From the NCBI GenBank assembly GCA_002730855.1, contig PCBA01000036.1, positions 1 to 35,323 of the forward strand: a DNA stretch of 35,323 nucleotides, written 5' to 3'. The stretch's first letter is position 1; every line of letters begins with the position of its first letter. Source of the DNA: Gammaproteobacteria bacterium. GTDB lineage: Bacteria; Pseudomonadota; Gammaproteobacteria; Magnimaribacterales; Magnimaribacteraceae. Both the position numbers and the translations under genes were made by a program. The notes beneath the pieces were generated by a model that did not search any database, was not told the DNA's origin, and saw only the letters and a program-made list of their open reading frames with translations. Positions 1 through 8,598 of this stretch are shown in pieces.

Positions 1-20
1 ACACGTTATAATTACATTAT

Positions 21-96
21 TCCCCGATAGCTCAGTTGGTAGAGCAAATGACTGTTAATCATTGGGTCGCTGGTTCGAGCCCAGCTCGGGGAGCCA
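21..96 (+). tRNA. tRNA-Asn (anticodon GTT), CCA encoded
   Basis: Cloverleaf readable: acceptor TCCCCGA/TCGGGGA, D-arm GCTCAGTTGGTAGAGC, anticodon loop CTGTTAA with GTT, T-arm GGTTCGAGCCC, terminal GCCA. Confidence 0.96.
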
Positions 97-103
97 AACA
101 CTT

Positions 104-134
104 AAAGGCTCGATTAAATATTGAGCCTTTTTTT
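104..134 (+). terminator. Rho-independent terminator after tRNA-Asn
   Basis: Inverted repeat AAAGGCTC (104-111) / GAGCCTTT (123-130) followed by a T-run. Confidence 0.85.
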
Positions 135-162
135 TATTCTTTTTGATACTATCATTGTCTAA

Positions 163-891
163 ATGCCTGCAAAACTATTTAACCCTAACTCGGAAGACCC
201 CTTTGTCTTAAGTAGATCTAGAATTGATAATTTCTTGGAGTGTCGAAGATGTTTCTATTTAACAAATAAAGTTGGAGTCGCTCGCCCACCTTCGTTTCCT
301 TTTAATCTGAATAATGCTGTTGATGAATTATTAAAAAACGAATTTGATATATATAGAGAAAAAGGTGAACCTCACCCGATCATGGTAGAAAACAACTTAA
401 AAGCCTTGCCTTACGAACATCCCGACTTAGAAGAATGGAGAGAATCCTTACGTCATGGTGTAAAAAGGCACCACAAAGAAACTAACCTTATACTTAGGGG
501 GGGTTTAGATGATCTATGGATCAACACAGAAACAAAACAAATAATTGTTGTCGACTATAAGGCTACTTCAAAGAAAGGCGAAGTGAGCATAGATGCAGAT
601 TGGCAAATAAGTTACAAAAGACAAATTGAGTTCTATCAATGGCTCTTAAGAGGGAATTCATTTGATGTTTCTGACATTGGGTATTTTGTCTATTGCAACG
701 GGATTTCGGAAAAAGATGAATTCAACAATCAACTTGAATTTAAAACTAAATTAATACCTTACAAAGGTAATGATTCCTGGGTAGAGCCGACATTATTTGA
801 TGTAAAAGAAACACTAATGCAAGATTCTCCCCCTGAAGCCGCCTCTAAATGCAGCTACTGTGCGTATGTAAAGAAAACATTAATGATCTAA
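163..891 (+). CDS. PD-(D/E)XK nuclease superfamily protein (RecB/Cas4-like)
   Basis: N-terminal SRSRIDNFLECRRCFYL, central GGLDDLW...IVVDYKAT (D...DxK core), C-terminal CSYCAY cysteine pair. Confidence 0.75.
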   Translation: MPAKLFNPNSEDPFVLSRSRIDNFLECRRCFYLTNKVGVARPPSFPFNLNNAVDELLKNEFDIYREKGEPHPIMVENNLKALPYEHPDLEEWRESLRHGVKRHHKETNLILRGGLDDLWINTETKQIIVVDYKATSKKGEVSIDADWQISYKRQIEFYQWLLRGNSFDVSDIGYFVYCNGISEKDEFNNQLEFKTKLIPYKGNDSWVEPTLFDVKETLMQDSPPEAASKCSYCAYVKKTLMI

Positions 892-892
892 T

Positions 893-2266
893 CTACTGAA
901 CTTTCCAAGTTGTCCCTTTATCTGTGTCTTCTAAGACAATGCCTTTTTCAAGCAAAGAATCTCTAATTTTATCTGAGAGCTCGAAATCTTTGCTATCTCT
1001 GGCTTTGTTTCTCTCGTCAATCATGGATTGGATCTCTTCGTTACTTAAAATTGCCCCTAATTGAAAATAATCTTTAGTTTTTTGCTGAAGAATGCCTAAA
1101 GGTTCAGATAAATTAACTAAAGTAGCTCCTAAAACATTGGCCTCTTTCGTATTTCCATTTTCTTTAGCAAGATTGATTGATTTTACTATTTCAAAAAGTG
1201 CCGCAAGTGCAGAAGGTACATTGAAGTCATCTTCCATGGCCTTTTTAAAAGGAGAAATAAGATCGGCATCGTCTGAAGGCTTTTCTTTTTTAGTATCTAA
1301 ACCAATTAACGAAGTGTATAAACGATCTAATGAATTCCTTGCTTCAAGCACTCCTTCTTCTGAATAATTTAGCGGGCTTCTATAATGATTTGAAATTAAA
1401 AAGAATCTAATGACCTCTGAAGAGAATTCCTTTAAAGCTTCTTTTACGGTTATAAAGTTATCCAGAGATTTAGACATTTTCTCTTTATCAATTCTTAAGG
1501 GGCCGGTATGCATCCAACATTTAACGAATTCTTCTCCCGTAGCACAGACAGATTGCGCTATTTCATTTTCATGGTGAGGAAATTTGAGATCTATACCGCC
1601 GCCATGTATATCAAAATTGTTTCCTAAGGCATCCATGCTCATTGCAGAACATTCGATATGCCATCCAGGCCTTCCCTTACCCCAAGGTGAATCCCAAGCA
1701 AGCCCTTCCGTTGCTTGTTTCCATAAAACAAAATCAGCCGGGTTCTTCTTTTCTTCATCAACATCTATTCTTGCACCAGCAATTAAGTCCTGAGTGTTTC
1801 TATTGGAGAGCTTTCCATATTCTTGAAAAGAATCAGTAGAAAAATAGACATCAGACTTTCCAGTATAAGCATGGCCTTTATCAATCAATCCTTCTATTAA
1901 AGAAATAATTGAATTGATGTTTTCGGTTGCTCTAGGTTCTAAATCCGGAACTATCATGCCAAGATCATTGAAATCTTCTTGCATAGATGAGATGTATTTA
2001 TCTGTTAATTGTGTTGCATCAACATCCAACTCTTTAGCTCTAGCAATAATCTTGTCATCAACATCAGTAATATTTCTAATATAATTAACTTTATAACCTC
2101 TATTTCTTAGATACCTTACAATTAAATCGAAGCACAGGAATGTTCTGGCATGGCCTATGTGGGTATCATCGTAGACAGTCATTCCACAGACATACATTCT
2201 GACAAGCTCGCCATCTAGAGGAACTAATTCTTCCTTTTTTCCAGTTAGACTATTAAATATCTTCAC
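893..2266 (-). CDS. cysS: Cysteinyl-tRNA synthetase
   Basis: CGMTVYDDTHIGHART, GWHIECSAM, FPHHENEIAQS and KMSKS motifs; full length. Confidence 0.97.
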   Translation of the reverse strand: MKIFNSLTGKKEELVPLDGELVRMYVCGMTVYDDTHIGHARTFLCFDLIVRYLRNRGYKVNYIRNITDVDDKIIARAKELDVDATQLTDKYISSMQEDFNDLGMIVPDLEPRATENINSIISLIEGLIDKGHAYTGKSDVYFSTDSFQEYGKLSNRNTQDLIAGARIDVDEEKKNPADFVLWKQATEGLAWDSPWGKGRPGWHIECSAMSMDALGNNFDIHGGGIDLKFPHHENEIAQSVCATGEEFVKCWMHTGPLRIDKEKMSKSLDNFITVKEALKEFSSEVIRFFLISNHYRSPLNYSEEGVLEARNSLDRLYTSLIGLDTKKEKPSDDADLISPFKKAMEDDFNVPSALAALFEIVKSINLAKENGNTKEANVLGATLVNLSEPLGILQQKTKDYFQLGAILSNEEIQSMIDERNKARDSKDFELSDKIRDSLLEKGIVLEDTDKGTTWKVQ

Positions 2267-3669
2267 AATGCTGCTGCCTCTTTAAGTCTTTTTAACACCC
2301 TTTCTTGTCCCAAGACTTCCGTGACCTGATCTAATTCAGGGCCCGAAAACTGACCAGTTATTGATGCCCTAATAGGCATAAAAAGACCTTTTCCTTTTGT
2401 TCCTGTCTCTTCTCCAATCAATTTCATTATTTTTGACCAGTCTCCCCAATTATCTTTTACAATTTTTTCAGATATTTTAAAGAAGTCGGACCCTGATTGC
2501 TTGATTAGATCTTTTACCTCTTTAATAGAGCCTAGAGGATTTATAAACAGGCCGTCTAAATACTCTACTGCTTCAACAGGAAAAACAATATTATCTTTAA
2601 TAAGCTCTACAAAAATATCTTTTTCTATATCTTTTGGTAGATTCTTCAAGTGCGATTCAAGCCAAGAGCTTAATTCCTCGGTGGATTTAGATTCGACCAC
2701 ATTTTTTTGCCAAAAAGCTAATTGATCATGGTCAATCCTACTTGGTGACGTTGAAATATTATCGACATTGAATACCGAAGATAATCCTTCTAAGTCCCTT
2801 AATTCATTATCAGGAATTGTATGTCCTACTCTTGAAAGATAATTGATAACGGCCTGAGGAAAATATCCTATTTCTCTTAGCTCTTTTACAGAAAGACTAC
2901 CGTTCCTCTTGGATAAAGGGGCCCCATCGTCACCTGTAAATAAAGCCACATGAATGAATTCTGGAATCTCAAGATTGAGAGCTTCCAGTAAGGCAATCTG
3001 TCTCGGTGTATTACTTAAATGATCCTCTCCCCTTAAGACCACATTTACTCCCATCAAAGAATCATCTATTGCATTGGCAAACATGAAGGTTGGACTTAAA
3101 TCTTTTTTCCTTACTATGAAATCATCTAGATCACCAGTATGAAAAGACTGCTCACCCTTAACTAAATCCTTAAAAGTTATTGTTTTATCTTTGGGTAGTC
3201 TAAATCTGTATACAGGCTGAGCACCTTTTTCTAGTTCTTTTTTAACATCTTCTTTCGAGGCATTGGCCCAAACCCCAGTGTACCTAGGAGGTTTGCCAGC
3301 TGCCATTTGATTTCTTCTTATTATTTTTAATTCTTCATCGCTAGTGAAACATGGATAAATCAAATCTTGTTCAAGTAACTTTTCATAGAAAGCTTCGTAT
3401 ATTGAGTTTCTTTCGGATTGATAATACGGGTCTTGCGAACCTCCAATTCTCGGCCCTTCTTGCCAATCCAGACCCATCCATTCCAGATCATCACAAACTG
3501 CTTCAGAAAATTCAGTTTTAGATCTTTCTGCATCTGTGTCTTCAATTCTCAATATAAAAGTACCTCTCGACTTAATTGCTAAGAGCACATTCAAAAGCGC
3601 TGTCCTTAGATTTCCTAAGTGCAAAAGCCCTGTCGGGCTTGGACAAAATCTTGATTTATATGCAGGCAT
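2263..3669 (-). CDS. gltX: Glutamyl-tRNA synthetase
   Basis: RFCPSPTGLLHLGNLRTALLN (HIGH-like), LRGEDHLSNTPRQ, PLSKRNG (KMSKS-like); 4-bp overlap with cysS. Confidence 0.93.
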   Translation of the reverse strand: MPAYKSRFCPSPTGLLHLGNLRTALLNVLLAIKSRGTFILRIEDTDAERSKTEFSEAVCDDLEWMGLDWQEGPRIGGSQDPYYQSERNSIYEAFYEKLLEQDLIYPCFTSDEELKIIRRNQMAAGKPPRYTGVWANASKEDVKKELEKGAQPVYRFRLPKDKTITFKDLVKGEQSFHTGDLDDFIVRKKDLSPTFMFANAIDDSLMGVNVVLRGEDHLSNTPRQIALLEALNLEIPEFIHVALFTGDDGAPLSKRNGSLSVKELREIGYFPQAVINYLSRVGHTIPDNELRDLEGLSSVFNVDNISTSPSRIDHDQLAFWQKNVVESKSTEELSSWLESHLKNLPKDIEKDIFVELIKDNIVFPVEAVEYLDGLFINPLGSIKEVKDLIKQSGSDFFKISEKIVKDNWGDWSKIMKLIGEETGTKGKGLFMPIRASITGQFSGPELDQVTEVLGQERVLKRLKEAAAL

Positions 3670-3743
3670 TTTCTAATTTAATTGGAAGCTATTCTTTAAA
3701 GTACGTATTATAGCCTCCTCACGGCAATGATTATTAAAGAAAA

Positions 3744-4331
3744 ATGAAACAACTCTTATCTATCATTAGTTCAATAATAATACTTATTGGACTTCTTTGG
3801 CTAACGGGCTGTTCTCAAGACAAGGAGATAAAAGTGATAACGTTCGAAACAACCTTAGGGCCTGTAGTAATAGAGTTATTTGAAGAAGAAGCGCCAATAA
3901 CCTCAAAGAATTTCTTGGAATACGCTGAAAGCGGTTTTTTTAATGGAACCTTGTTCCATAGAGTTATACCTGGATTCGTTATTCAAGGAGGTGGAATGGA
4001 ATCAGGAATGATAGATAAAAGAGGCAAAGACCCAATCCTAAATGAAGCCAACAACGGTATAAAAAATCTAAAATGGACTTTGTCAATGGCAAGAACAAAC
4101 GAACCTCACTCAGCCAGTTCTCAATTTTTCATTAACCTTGTAAACAATAGTTCTTTGGATCATACAGAAGAAACTATTCAAGGATGGGGTTACGCTGTCT
4201 TTGGCGAAGTAGTAGAGGGCTTTGAAACTGTAGAAGCTATAGCTGCAGTTGCAACTGGAAGCTCGGGCTTTCATCAAGATGTGCCTTTAGAAGAGATTTC
4301 AATACTAGACACAAAGGTTACTACGGAGTAG
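3744..4331 (+). CDS. Cyclophilin-type peptidyl-prolyl cis-trans isomerase, predicted lipoprotein
   Basis: N-terminal signal with lipobox LTGC; cyclophilin core FHRVIPGFVIQGG, SASSQFFINL, VFGEVVEG. Confidence 0.92.
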   Translation: MKQLLSIISSIIILIGLLWLTGCSQDKEIKVITFETTLGPVVIELFEEEAPITSKNFLEYAESGFFNGTLFHRVIPGFVIQGGGMESGMIDKRGKDPILNEANNGIKNLKWTLSMARTNEPHSASSQFFINLVNNSSLDHTEETIQGWGYAVFGEVVEGFETVEAIAAVATGSSGFHQDVPLEEISILDTKVTTE

Positions 4332-4333
4332 GA

Positions 4334-5056
4334 ATGGCTTATTGTTTTATATCTGATCTTCACTTACACGAAGGCAGACCAGATATTACTCAAGCCTTTG
4401 TAAGGTTTCTTGAAGAGACCGCCTCAAAAGCAGAAAAACTATATATCCTTGGTGATTTATTTGAAGCCTGGATAGGAGATGATGATCAAAATGATTTTAT
4501 CTATGAAATCAGAGATGCTTTACTAAAGACTAAAAAAACAACGGAAATCTTTATAATGCATGGAAATAGAGATTTTCTAATAGGACCTGAATTCGCTTCT
4601 TCTTCTGGCATGAAACTCTTAAATGATCCAATTATAGAAGAAATGTTTGGTAACCCAGTTCTCTTAATGCATGGGGATCTGCTTTGTATTGAAGATGTTG
4701 ATTATCAATCCTTTAGAAAAACCACTAGAGATCCAAAATGGCAAGAAGAATTCCTAAGTAAATCATTGAATAAAAGAAAAGAGATTGCAAAAGACTTAAG
4801 GGATAAGAGCAAACAAGCCACTGGTCAAAAGAAAGAGGACATTATGGACGTTACCCCTTCAGAAGTAATTAAAACCATGAAAGAATCATCTGTAAATCTA
4901 CTAATACATGGTCATACGCACAGGCCAAACACTCACGAGATTGAAATTAACAACCGCTCTGCCAAAAGAATGGTATTAGGGGACTGGGGTGAATGTGGGT
5001 GGTATATTTGGATGGACTTTGGATCTTGTGAGCTAAAAAAATTCTCTATTTCTTAA
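4334..5056 (+). CDS. lpxH: UDP-2,3-diacylglucosamine diphosphatase
   Basis: Calcineurin-like motifs SDLHLHE, LGDLFEAWIGDD, HGNRDFLIG, HGDLLC, HGHTHRP; 2 bp after the PPIase gene. Confidence 0.95.
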   Translation: MAYCFISDLHLHEGRPDITQAFVRFLEETASKAEKLYILGDLFEAWIGDDDQNDFIYEIRDALLKTKKTTEIFIMHGNRDFLIGPEFASSSGMKLLNDPIIEEMFGNPVLLMHGDLLCIEDVDYQSFRKTTRDPKWQEEFLSKSLNKRKEIAKDLRDKSKQATGQKKEDIMDVTPSEVIKTMKESSVNLLIHGHTHRPNTHEIEINNRSAKRMVLGDWGECGWYIWMDFGSCELKKFSIS

Positions 5057-5663
5057 CCTCTCTCAATCTCAAAGATAAACCAAACACCAAAAAAACTAAT
5101 CCTAGGATGAATCTAGGGTCACTTAAATATATTTGAGTTTCAACTGGATAAGCAATGGTTTTTTCTAAAGCAGCTATTTTGAATTCATGCTTACCAGACA
5201 TATCAGGATGTATAACAATCTCCATAAATGCTCTTCTGCTTTTATACCTCATCAAGGCTGCTTGATCCCAGTTCTCTGCGCCCTCGATTCCAACTATATC
5301 CATTGCGGTCGAAACCGCTTTACCTGCAAAAACAGGATGGCAAGCTCTTTTAAGCAATTGCGGATACATATGTTCCATATATCGACCAAGTAAACTCTCC
5401 GCGGACTCTCCAGGCTCAGCTCCTTCAACGTCTTCTGGTTCTTCATCTATATCTATATTATTAACCATTAAAAACTGTTTTCCTGAATCGTTCTCCATAA
5501 AGCTCTTGATGGATTCATACATCTCAGAATTCAAATCACCATTATTTTCTTGAAGTTTTTCTAAGAAAAAATTAACTTCTTCTGAATCCAGTTTTCCTCC
5601 TAAATCTGTGTACCAAAAGAAAAACCCTAAATAAATGATTGTTAAGCTTGCCCAAATTTTCAT
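5046..5663 (-). CDS. Putative membrane-anchored protein with DUF1330-like (dimeric alpha-beta barrel) C-terminal region
   Basis: N-terminal hydrophobic segment, C-terminal TM segment (FILGLVFLVFGLSL); RYKSRRAFMEIVIHP...HEFKIAALEKTIAYP resembles DUF1330-type proteins. Homology by eye only. Confidence 0.5.
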   Translation of the reverse strand: MKIWASLTIIYLGFFFWYTDLGGKLDSEEVNFFLEKLQENNGDLNSEMYESIKSFMENDSGKQFLMVNNIDIDEEPEDVEGAEPGESAESLLGRYMEHMYPQLLKRACHPVFAGKAVSTAMDIVGIEGAENWDQAALMRYKSRRAFMEIVIHPDMSGKHEFKIAALEKTIAYPVETQIYLSDPRFILGLVFLVFGLSLRLREVKK

Positions 5664-5736
5664 ATTTTTTATCTCCGAACTACATCCTACTTAAATTTTA
5701 TTAAATGAAAAGCTTTACAAAATTAACCTTTAATTA

Positions 5737-5756
5737 TACTGTATATATATACAGTA
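5737..5756. promoter_or_regulatory. LexA (SOS) box upstream of umuDC
   Basis: TACTGTATATATATACAGTA, a perfect palindrome identical to the gammaproteobacterial LexA consensus, 19 bp before the umuD start. Confidence 0.93.
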
Positions 5757-5775
5757 TTAATTTTACGAAACCCTT

Positions 5776-6204
5776 ATGAAAATTGACTATCTGGGCGATG
5801 CTACAGAGGAAGATTTGCCTCTCTTAGAAATACCCTATTTTCTAAATACCGTTAGAGTAGGATGGCCAAGCCCTGCCGATGACTATGTTGAGAGACCGAT
5901 AGATTTAAATGAGTACCTCATAAAAAATTCTGCAGCTACTTATTTTGTCAGGGTAAGTGGTGATTCAATGATCAATGCCAACATTGGTGACGGAGCTGTA
6001 CTGATAGTAGATAGGAGTATAGAGCCGACTCACAATAAAATTGTCATAGCATCAATTGATGGCTCTTATGCGTGTAAACGACTATTGCTCAAGCCTAGAG
6101 TTTGTCTAATATCTGAAAACCCTAAATACTCTCCTATATTTATTAACAGAGAAGAAGAACTAAAATTTGAAGGCACAGTAATTGCTTCAATTAACCTTTA
6201 TTAG
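5776..6204 (+). CDS. umuD: UmuD-like S24 peptidase / DNA polymerase V subunit
   Basis: GWPSPADDYVERPIDLNEYLI, ATYFVRVSGDSM (catalytic Ser), ACKRLLLKP (catalytic Lys); LexA box upstream, umuC downstream. Confidence 0.95.
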   Translation: MKIDYLGDATEEDLPLLEIPYFLNTVRVGWPSPADDYVERPIDLNEYLIKNSAATYFVRVSGDSMINANIGDGAVLIVDRSIEPTHNKIVIASIDGSYACKRLLLKPRVCLISENPKYSPIFINREEELKFEGTVIASINLY

Positions 6205-6206
6205 AA

Positions 6207-7463
6207 ATGACCTACGCATTAGTGGACTGCAATAGCTTTTACGCTTCGTGTGAAAGGATATTCAGACCTGATATAAGAAACAAGCCCGTAGTGGTTTTAT
6301 CAAACAACGATGGCTGTGTGGTGGCATTATCTAAAGAAGCTAAGCAAGTTGGTGTAAAAATGTGTGAGCCATGGTTCAAAATAGAGAAGCCTTTTCTGAG
6401 AAAAGGCGGTATAGCCTTCTCTTCAAACTATGAGCTTTACGCTGATGTGTCATCCAGAGTCATGCAAACTTTAGAACGCCTCGCACCTAAAGTAGAGGTA
6501 TACAGCATAGATGAAGCCTTCTTAGACCTCACGGGTTTAAGGGATTTCGAGAAGTTTGGTCATGAATGCCGTGAAACAATAAATCAGTGGGTGGGTATGC
6601 CTGTTTGTGTTGGTATAGGACCAACAAAAACATTAGCCAAAGTTGCTAATTACGGTGCAAAAAAATACCCCGCAACAAATGGAGTTGTTGATGTGACGAA
6701 TCAAGAGAGACGGCGTAACCTAATGGCAATAATGCCCGTAAGAGAGGTTTGGGGCGTAGGAAGCAGAATTGACAAGAGACTAAACTCTTTGGGTATTACA
6801 ACGGCACTGCAGTTATCAGAGCTGGATACTAAATTAATAAAAAGGAAATTTAGCAGTGTATTAGAAAGAACCGTTATGGAATTAAAAGGTTATTCCTGCA
6901 TAGGGTTAAAAGAGCAAGCAACAACAAAAAAACAGATCGTGGTAAGTAGAACTTTTAGTAGAAAGGTAACAGACTTAAATTCAATTAATGAGGCTATAAG
7001 TGACTACGCATCTCGTGCGTGCGAGAAATTAAGAAAAGAAGAGCAATATTGTAAAATGGTTTCGGTATTCATGAGAACCAACTACTTTAGGAAACAAGAC
7101 AAACAATACCACGGCTCTATGAGTTTTAAATTACACTCACCAACGAATGATACTAGAGACATTTTAGGCGCCACAAAAATGCTATCGGAAAAAGTGTTTA
7201 AGAAAAATATTAATTTTATAAAAGCTGGTGTGATGCTTAGTGATTTTTACGATGAAGGGGTTCATCAAGGTGACTTATTTAGAGTACTTAGAAATAGATC
7301 AAGAAGTAAAGAGTTAATGATGACAGTAGATAAAATAAACTCTTCGGGTATTGGAAAAGTAACTTTCGCTGCTCAAGGCATAAAAAAAACATGGTCCATG
7401 AAGAGATTCTTACAATCTCCAAGGTACCTAACTAATTGGGAAGAAATACCAGTTGTAAAATAA
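6207..7463 (+). CDS. umuC: DNA polymerase V catalytic subunit (Y-family)
   Basis: ALVDCNSFYASCERIFRP, VVLSNNDGCVVALS, YSIDEAFLDL; likely beta-clamp motif QGDLF. Confidence 0.97.
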   Translation: MTYALVDCNSFYASCERIFRPDIRNKPVVVLSNNDGCVVALSKEAKQVGVKMCEPWFKIEKPFLRKGGIAFSSNYELYADVSSRVMQTLERLAPKVEVYSIDEAFLDLTGLRDFEKFGHECRETINQWVGMPVCVGIGPTKTLAKVANYGAKKYPATNGVVDVTNQERRRNLMAIMPVREVWGVGSRIDKRLNSLGITTALQLSELDTKLIKRKFSSVLERTVMELKGYSCIGLKEQATTKKQIVVSRTFSRKVTDLNSINEAISDYASRACEKLRKEEQYCKMVSVFMRTNYFRKQDKQYHGSMSFKLHSPTNDTRDILGATKMLSEKVFKKNINFIKAGVMLSDFYDEGVHQGDLFRVLRNRSRSKELMMTVDKINSSGIGKVTFAAQGIKKTWSMKRFLQSPRYLTNWEEIPVVK

Positions 7464-7465
7464 AA

Positions 7466-8053
7466 TTAATAACCGCTATGAAACCTAAAAGTTTTATCTG
7501 CTTGATTGATATAAGAAGATTCAATAGCGGATAAATAATCCAGCCTTTCAGTGTAATCTTCTTCAAAAATTTCAGAATAAATATCTAGATATAGATCACA
7601 ATGCCTTGCTTCAGCTTCATGGAGCTTCGAATAAAAATTACTTAAAGATATAGGCAATAAAGGAATTAAAGCATCAAAACGCTCACATGAGCGAGCTTCA
7701 ATTAAGGCGCAAATAATTAGAGCATCCTTAAGTCTTTGAGGTTCTTGTTTTGAGGAAGCTTCAAATAAAGTTCTAGCATATGCACCAGGTCTAAGATTTC
7801 TATAACTATAGCCTTCTTTCTTAATAAGCCTTAAAACTTGTTCAAAATGAAGGAGCTCCTCTCTGGCTAAGGGAGAGAGCTTTCTTACTAAATCCTTATC
7901 AGGGTATCGATGTATTAAAGAAATTGCAGTGGTTGCAGCCTTCTTCTCGCAATGAGCATGATCTATTAGAAGTATTTCTTGAGAATTAATTGCCCTCTCT
8001 AACCATCTTTTGGGAGTCTGAGAATGCAATATTTCTTCCCACTTATCAGGCAT
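7466..8053 (-). CDS. miaE: tRNA-(ms2io6A) hydroxylase-like diiron protein; start moved to the internal Met (ORF track starts at 8122)
   Basis: EILLIDHAHCEKKAATTAISLIHRYP, REELLHFEQV, EARSCERF, HEAEARHCDLY diiron ligand pattern. MPDKWEEIL start gives an 8-bp overlap with the upstream gene instead of 77 bp. Confidence 0.88.
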   Translation of the reverse strand: MPDKWEEILHSQTPKRWLERAINSQEILLIDHAHCEKKAATTAISLIHRYPDKDLVRKLSPLAREELLHFEQVLRLIKKEGYSYRNLRPGAYARTLFEASSKQEPQRLKDALIICALIEARSCERFDALIPLLPISLSNFYSKLHEAEARHCDLYLDIYSEIFEEDYTERLDYLSAIESSYINQADKTFRFHSGY

Positions 8054-8501
8054 TAAAATGTTTTCCAACCTCAAAATAACGCTGGTAATGAGCTTCAGAT
8101 AACTCGAATAACTCTTCTTCAATGATCTTTTTTAAAACCAATAGGTTATTTGTTTCTTTTGTGATTATTTTGAATCCAAACTTAGAGGGGTCTCCAATAG
8201 ACTTACTGGCATGCCTAAATAAATCGAAAACCCAACAATAAGGATTAGTTTCTTTATTGAAAACTATTTTCAAAGCTTCAAGCTGATCTTTGAGGAGGCT
8301 TTGATCAGAGATAAAGACTTTTGATTCCATTATTTGAGTTTTGAGAGTTTCAAGACGTGCTAATACAGAATCCTTCTCAGAATCTGAGTAAGAGTTCCAT
8401 TCAATTACTTCATGTTGAAACCTTTTACAGCCTCTACAAACATCATCTCCAAAAACTGTAGAACAGACTCCTATACAAGGTGTTTTTACCGACTTACTCA
8501 T
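8046..8501 (-). CDS. DUF1289-containing protein
   Basis: N-terminal TPCIGVCSTVFGDDVCRGCKRFQHEVIEWNSYSDSEK Cys motif typical of DUF1289; the remainder is not recognised. Confidence 0.75.
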   Translation of the reverse strand: MSKSVKTPCIGVCSTVFGDDVCRGCKRFQHEVIEWNSYSDSEKDSVLARLETLKTQIMESKVFISDQSLLKDQLEALKIVFNKETNPYCWVFDLFRHASKSIGDPSKFGFKIITKETNNLLVLKKIIEEELFELSEAHYQRYFEVGKHFNA

Positions 8502-8598
8502 CTATTTGTATGATATATCTAAGATGCATCAACGCAACTTTAAATTTAACTTTATGCTAATATGCCGCATCAAATACTAGTATCTAACCTTATATATC

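Noticed and set aside
21-134. tRNA-Asn as an integration site for a mobile element
   Set aside because: No integrase and no direct repeat of the tRNA 3' end was seen; the neighbouring genes are core genes.
163-891. Possibility that the Cas4-like nuclease belongs to a CRISPR system
   Set aside because: No direct-repeat/spacer array and no other cas genes in the window.
1092-1367. Antisense ORFs inside cysS (1092-1367, 1584-1793, 1642-1839)
   Set aside because: Entirely opposite a confident full-length cysS; low-complexity, no family motifs. Shadow ORFs.
2501-3545. ORFs 2501-2725 (+) and 3360-3545 (-) inside gltX
   Set aside because: Overlap gltX in other frames; no recognisable protein features.
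8523-8530. GATGCATC palindrome in the DUF1289/acnB divergent region
   Set aside because: An 8-bp palindrome alone is within chance expectation; no extended symmetry or second copy supports an operator.
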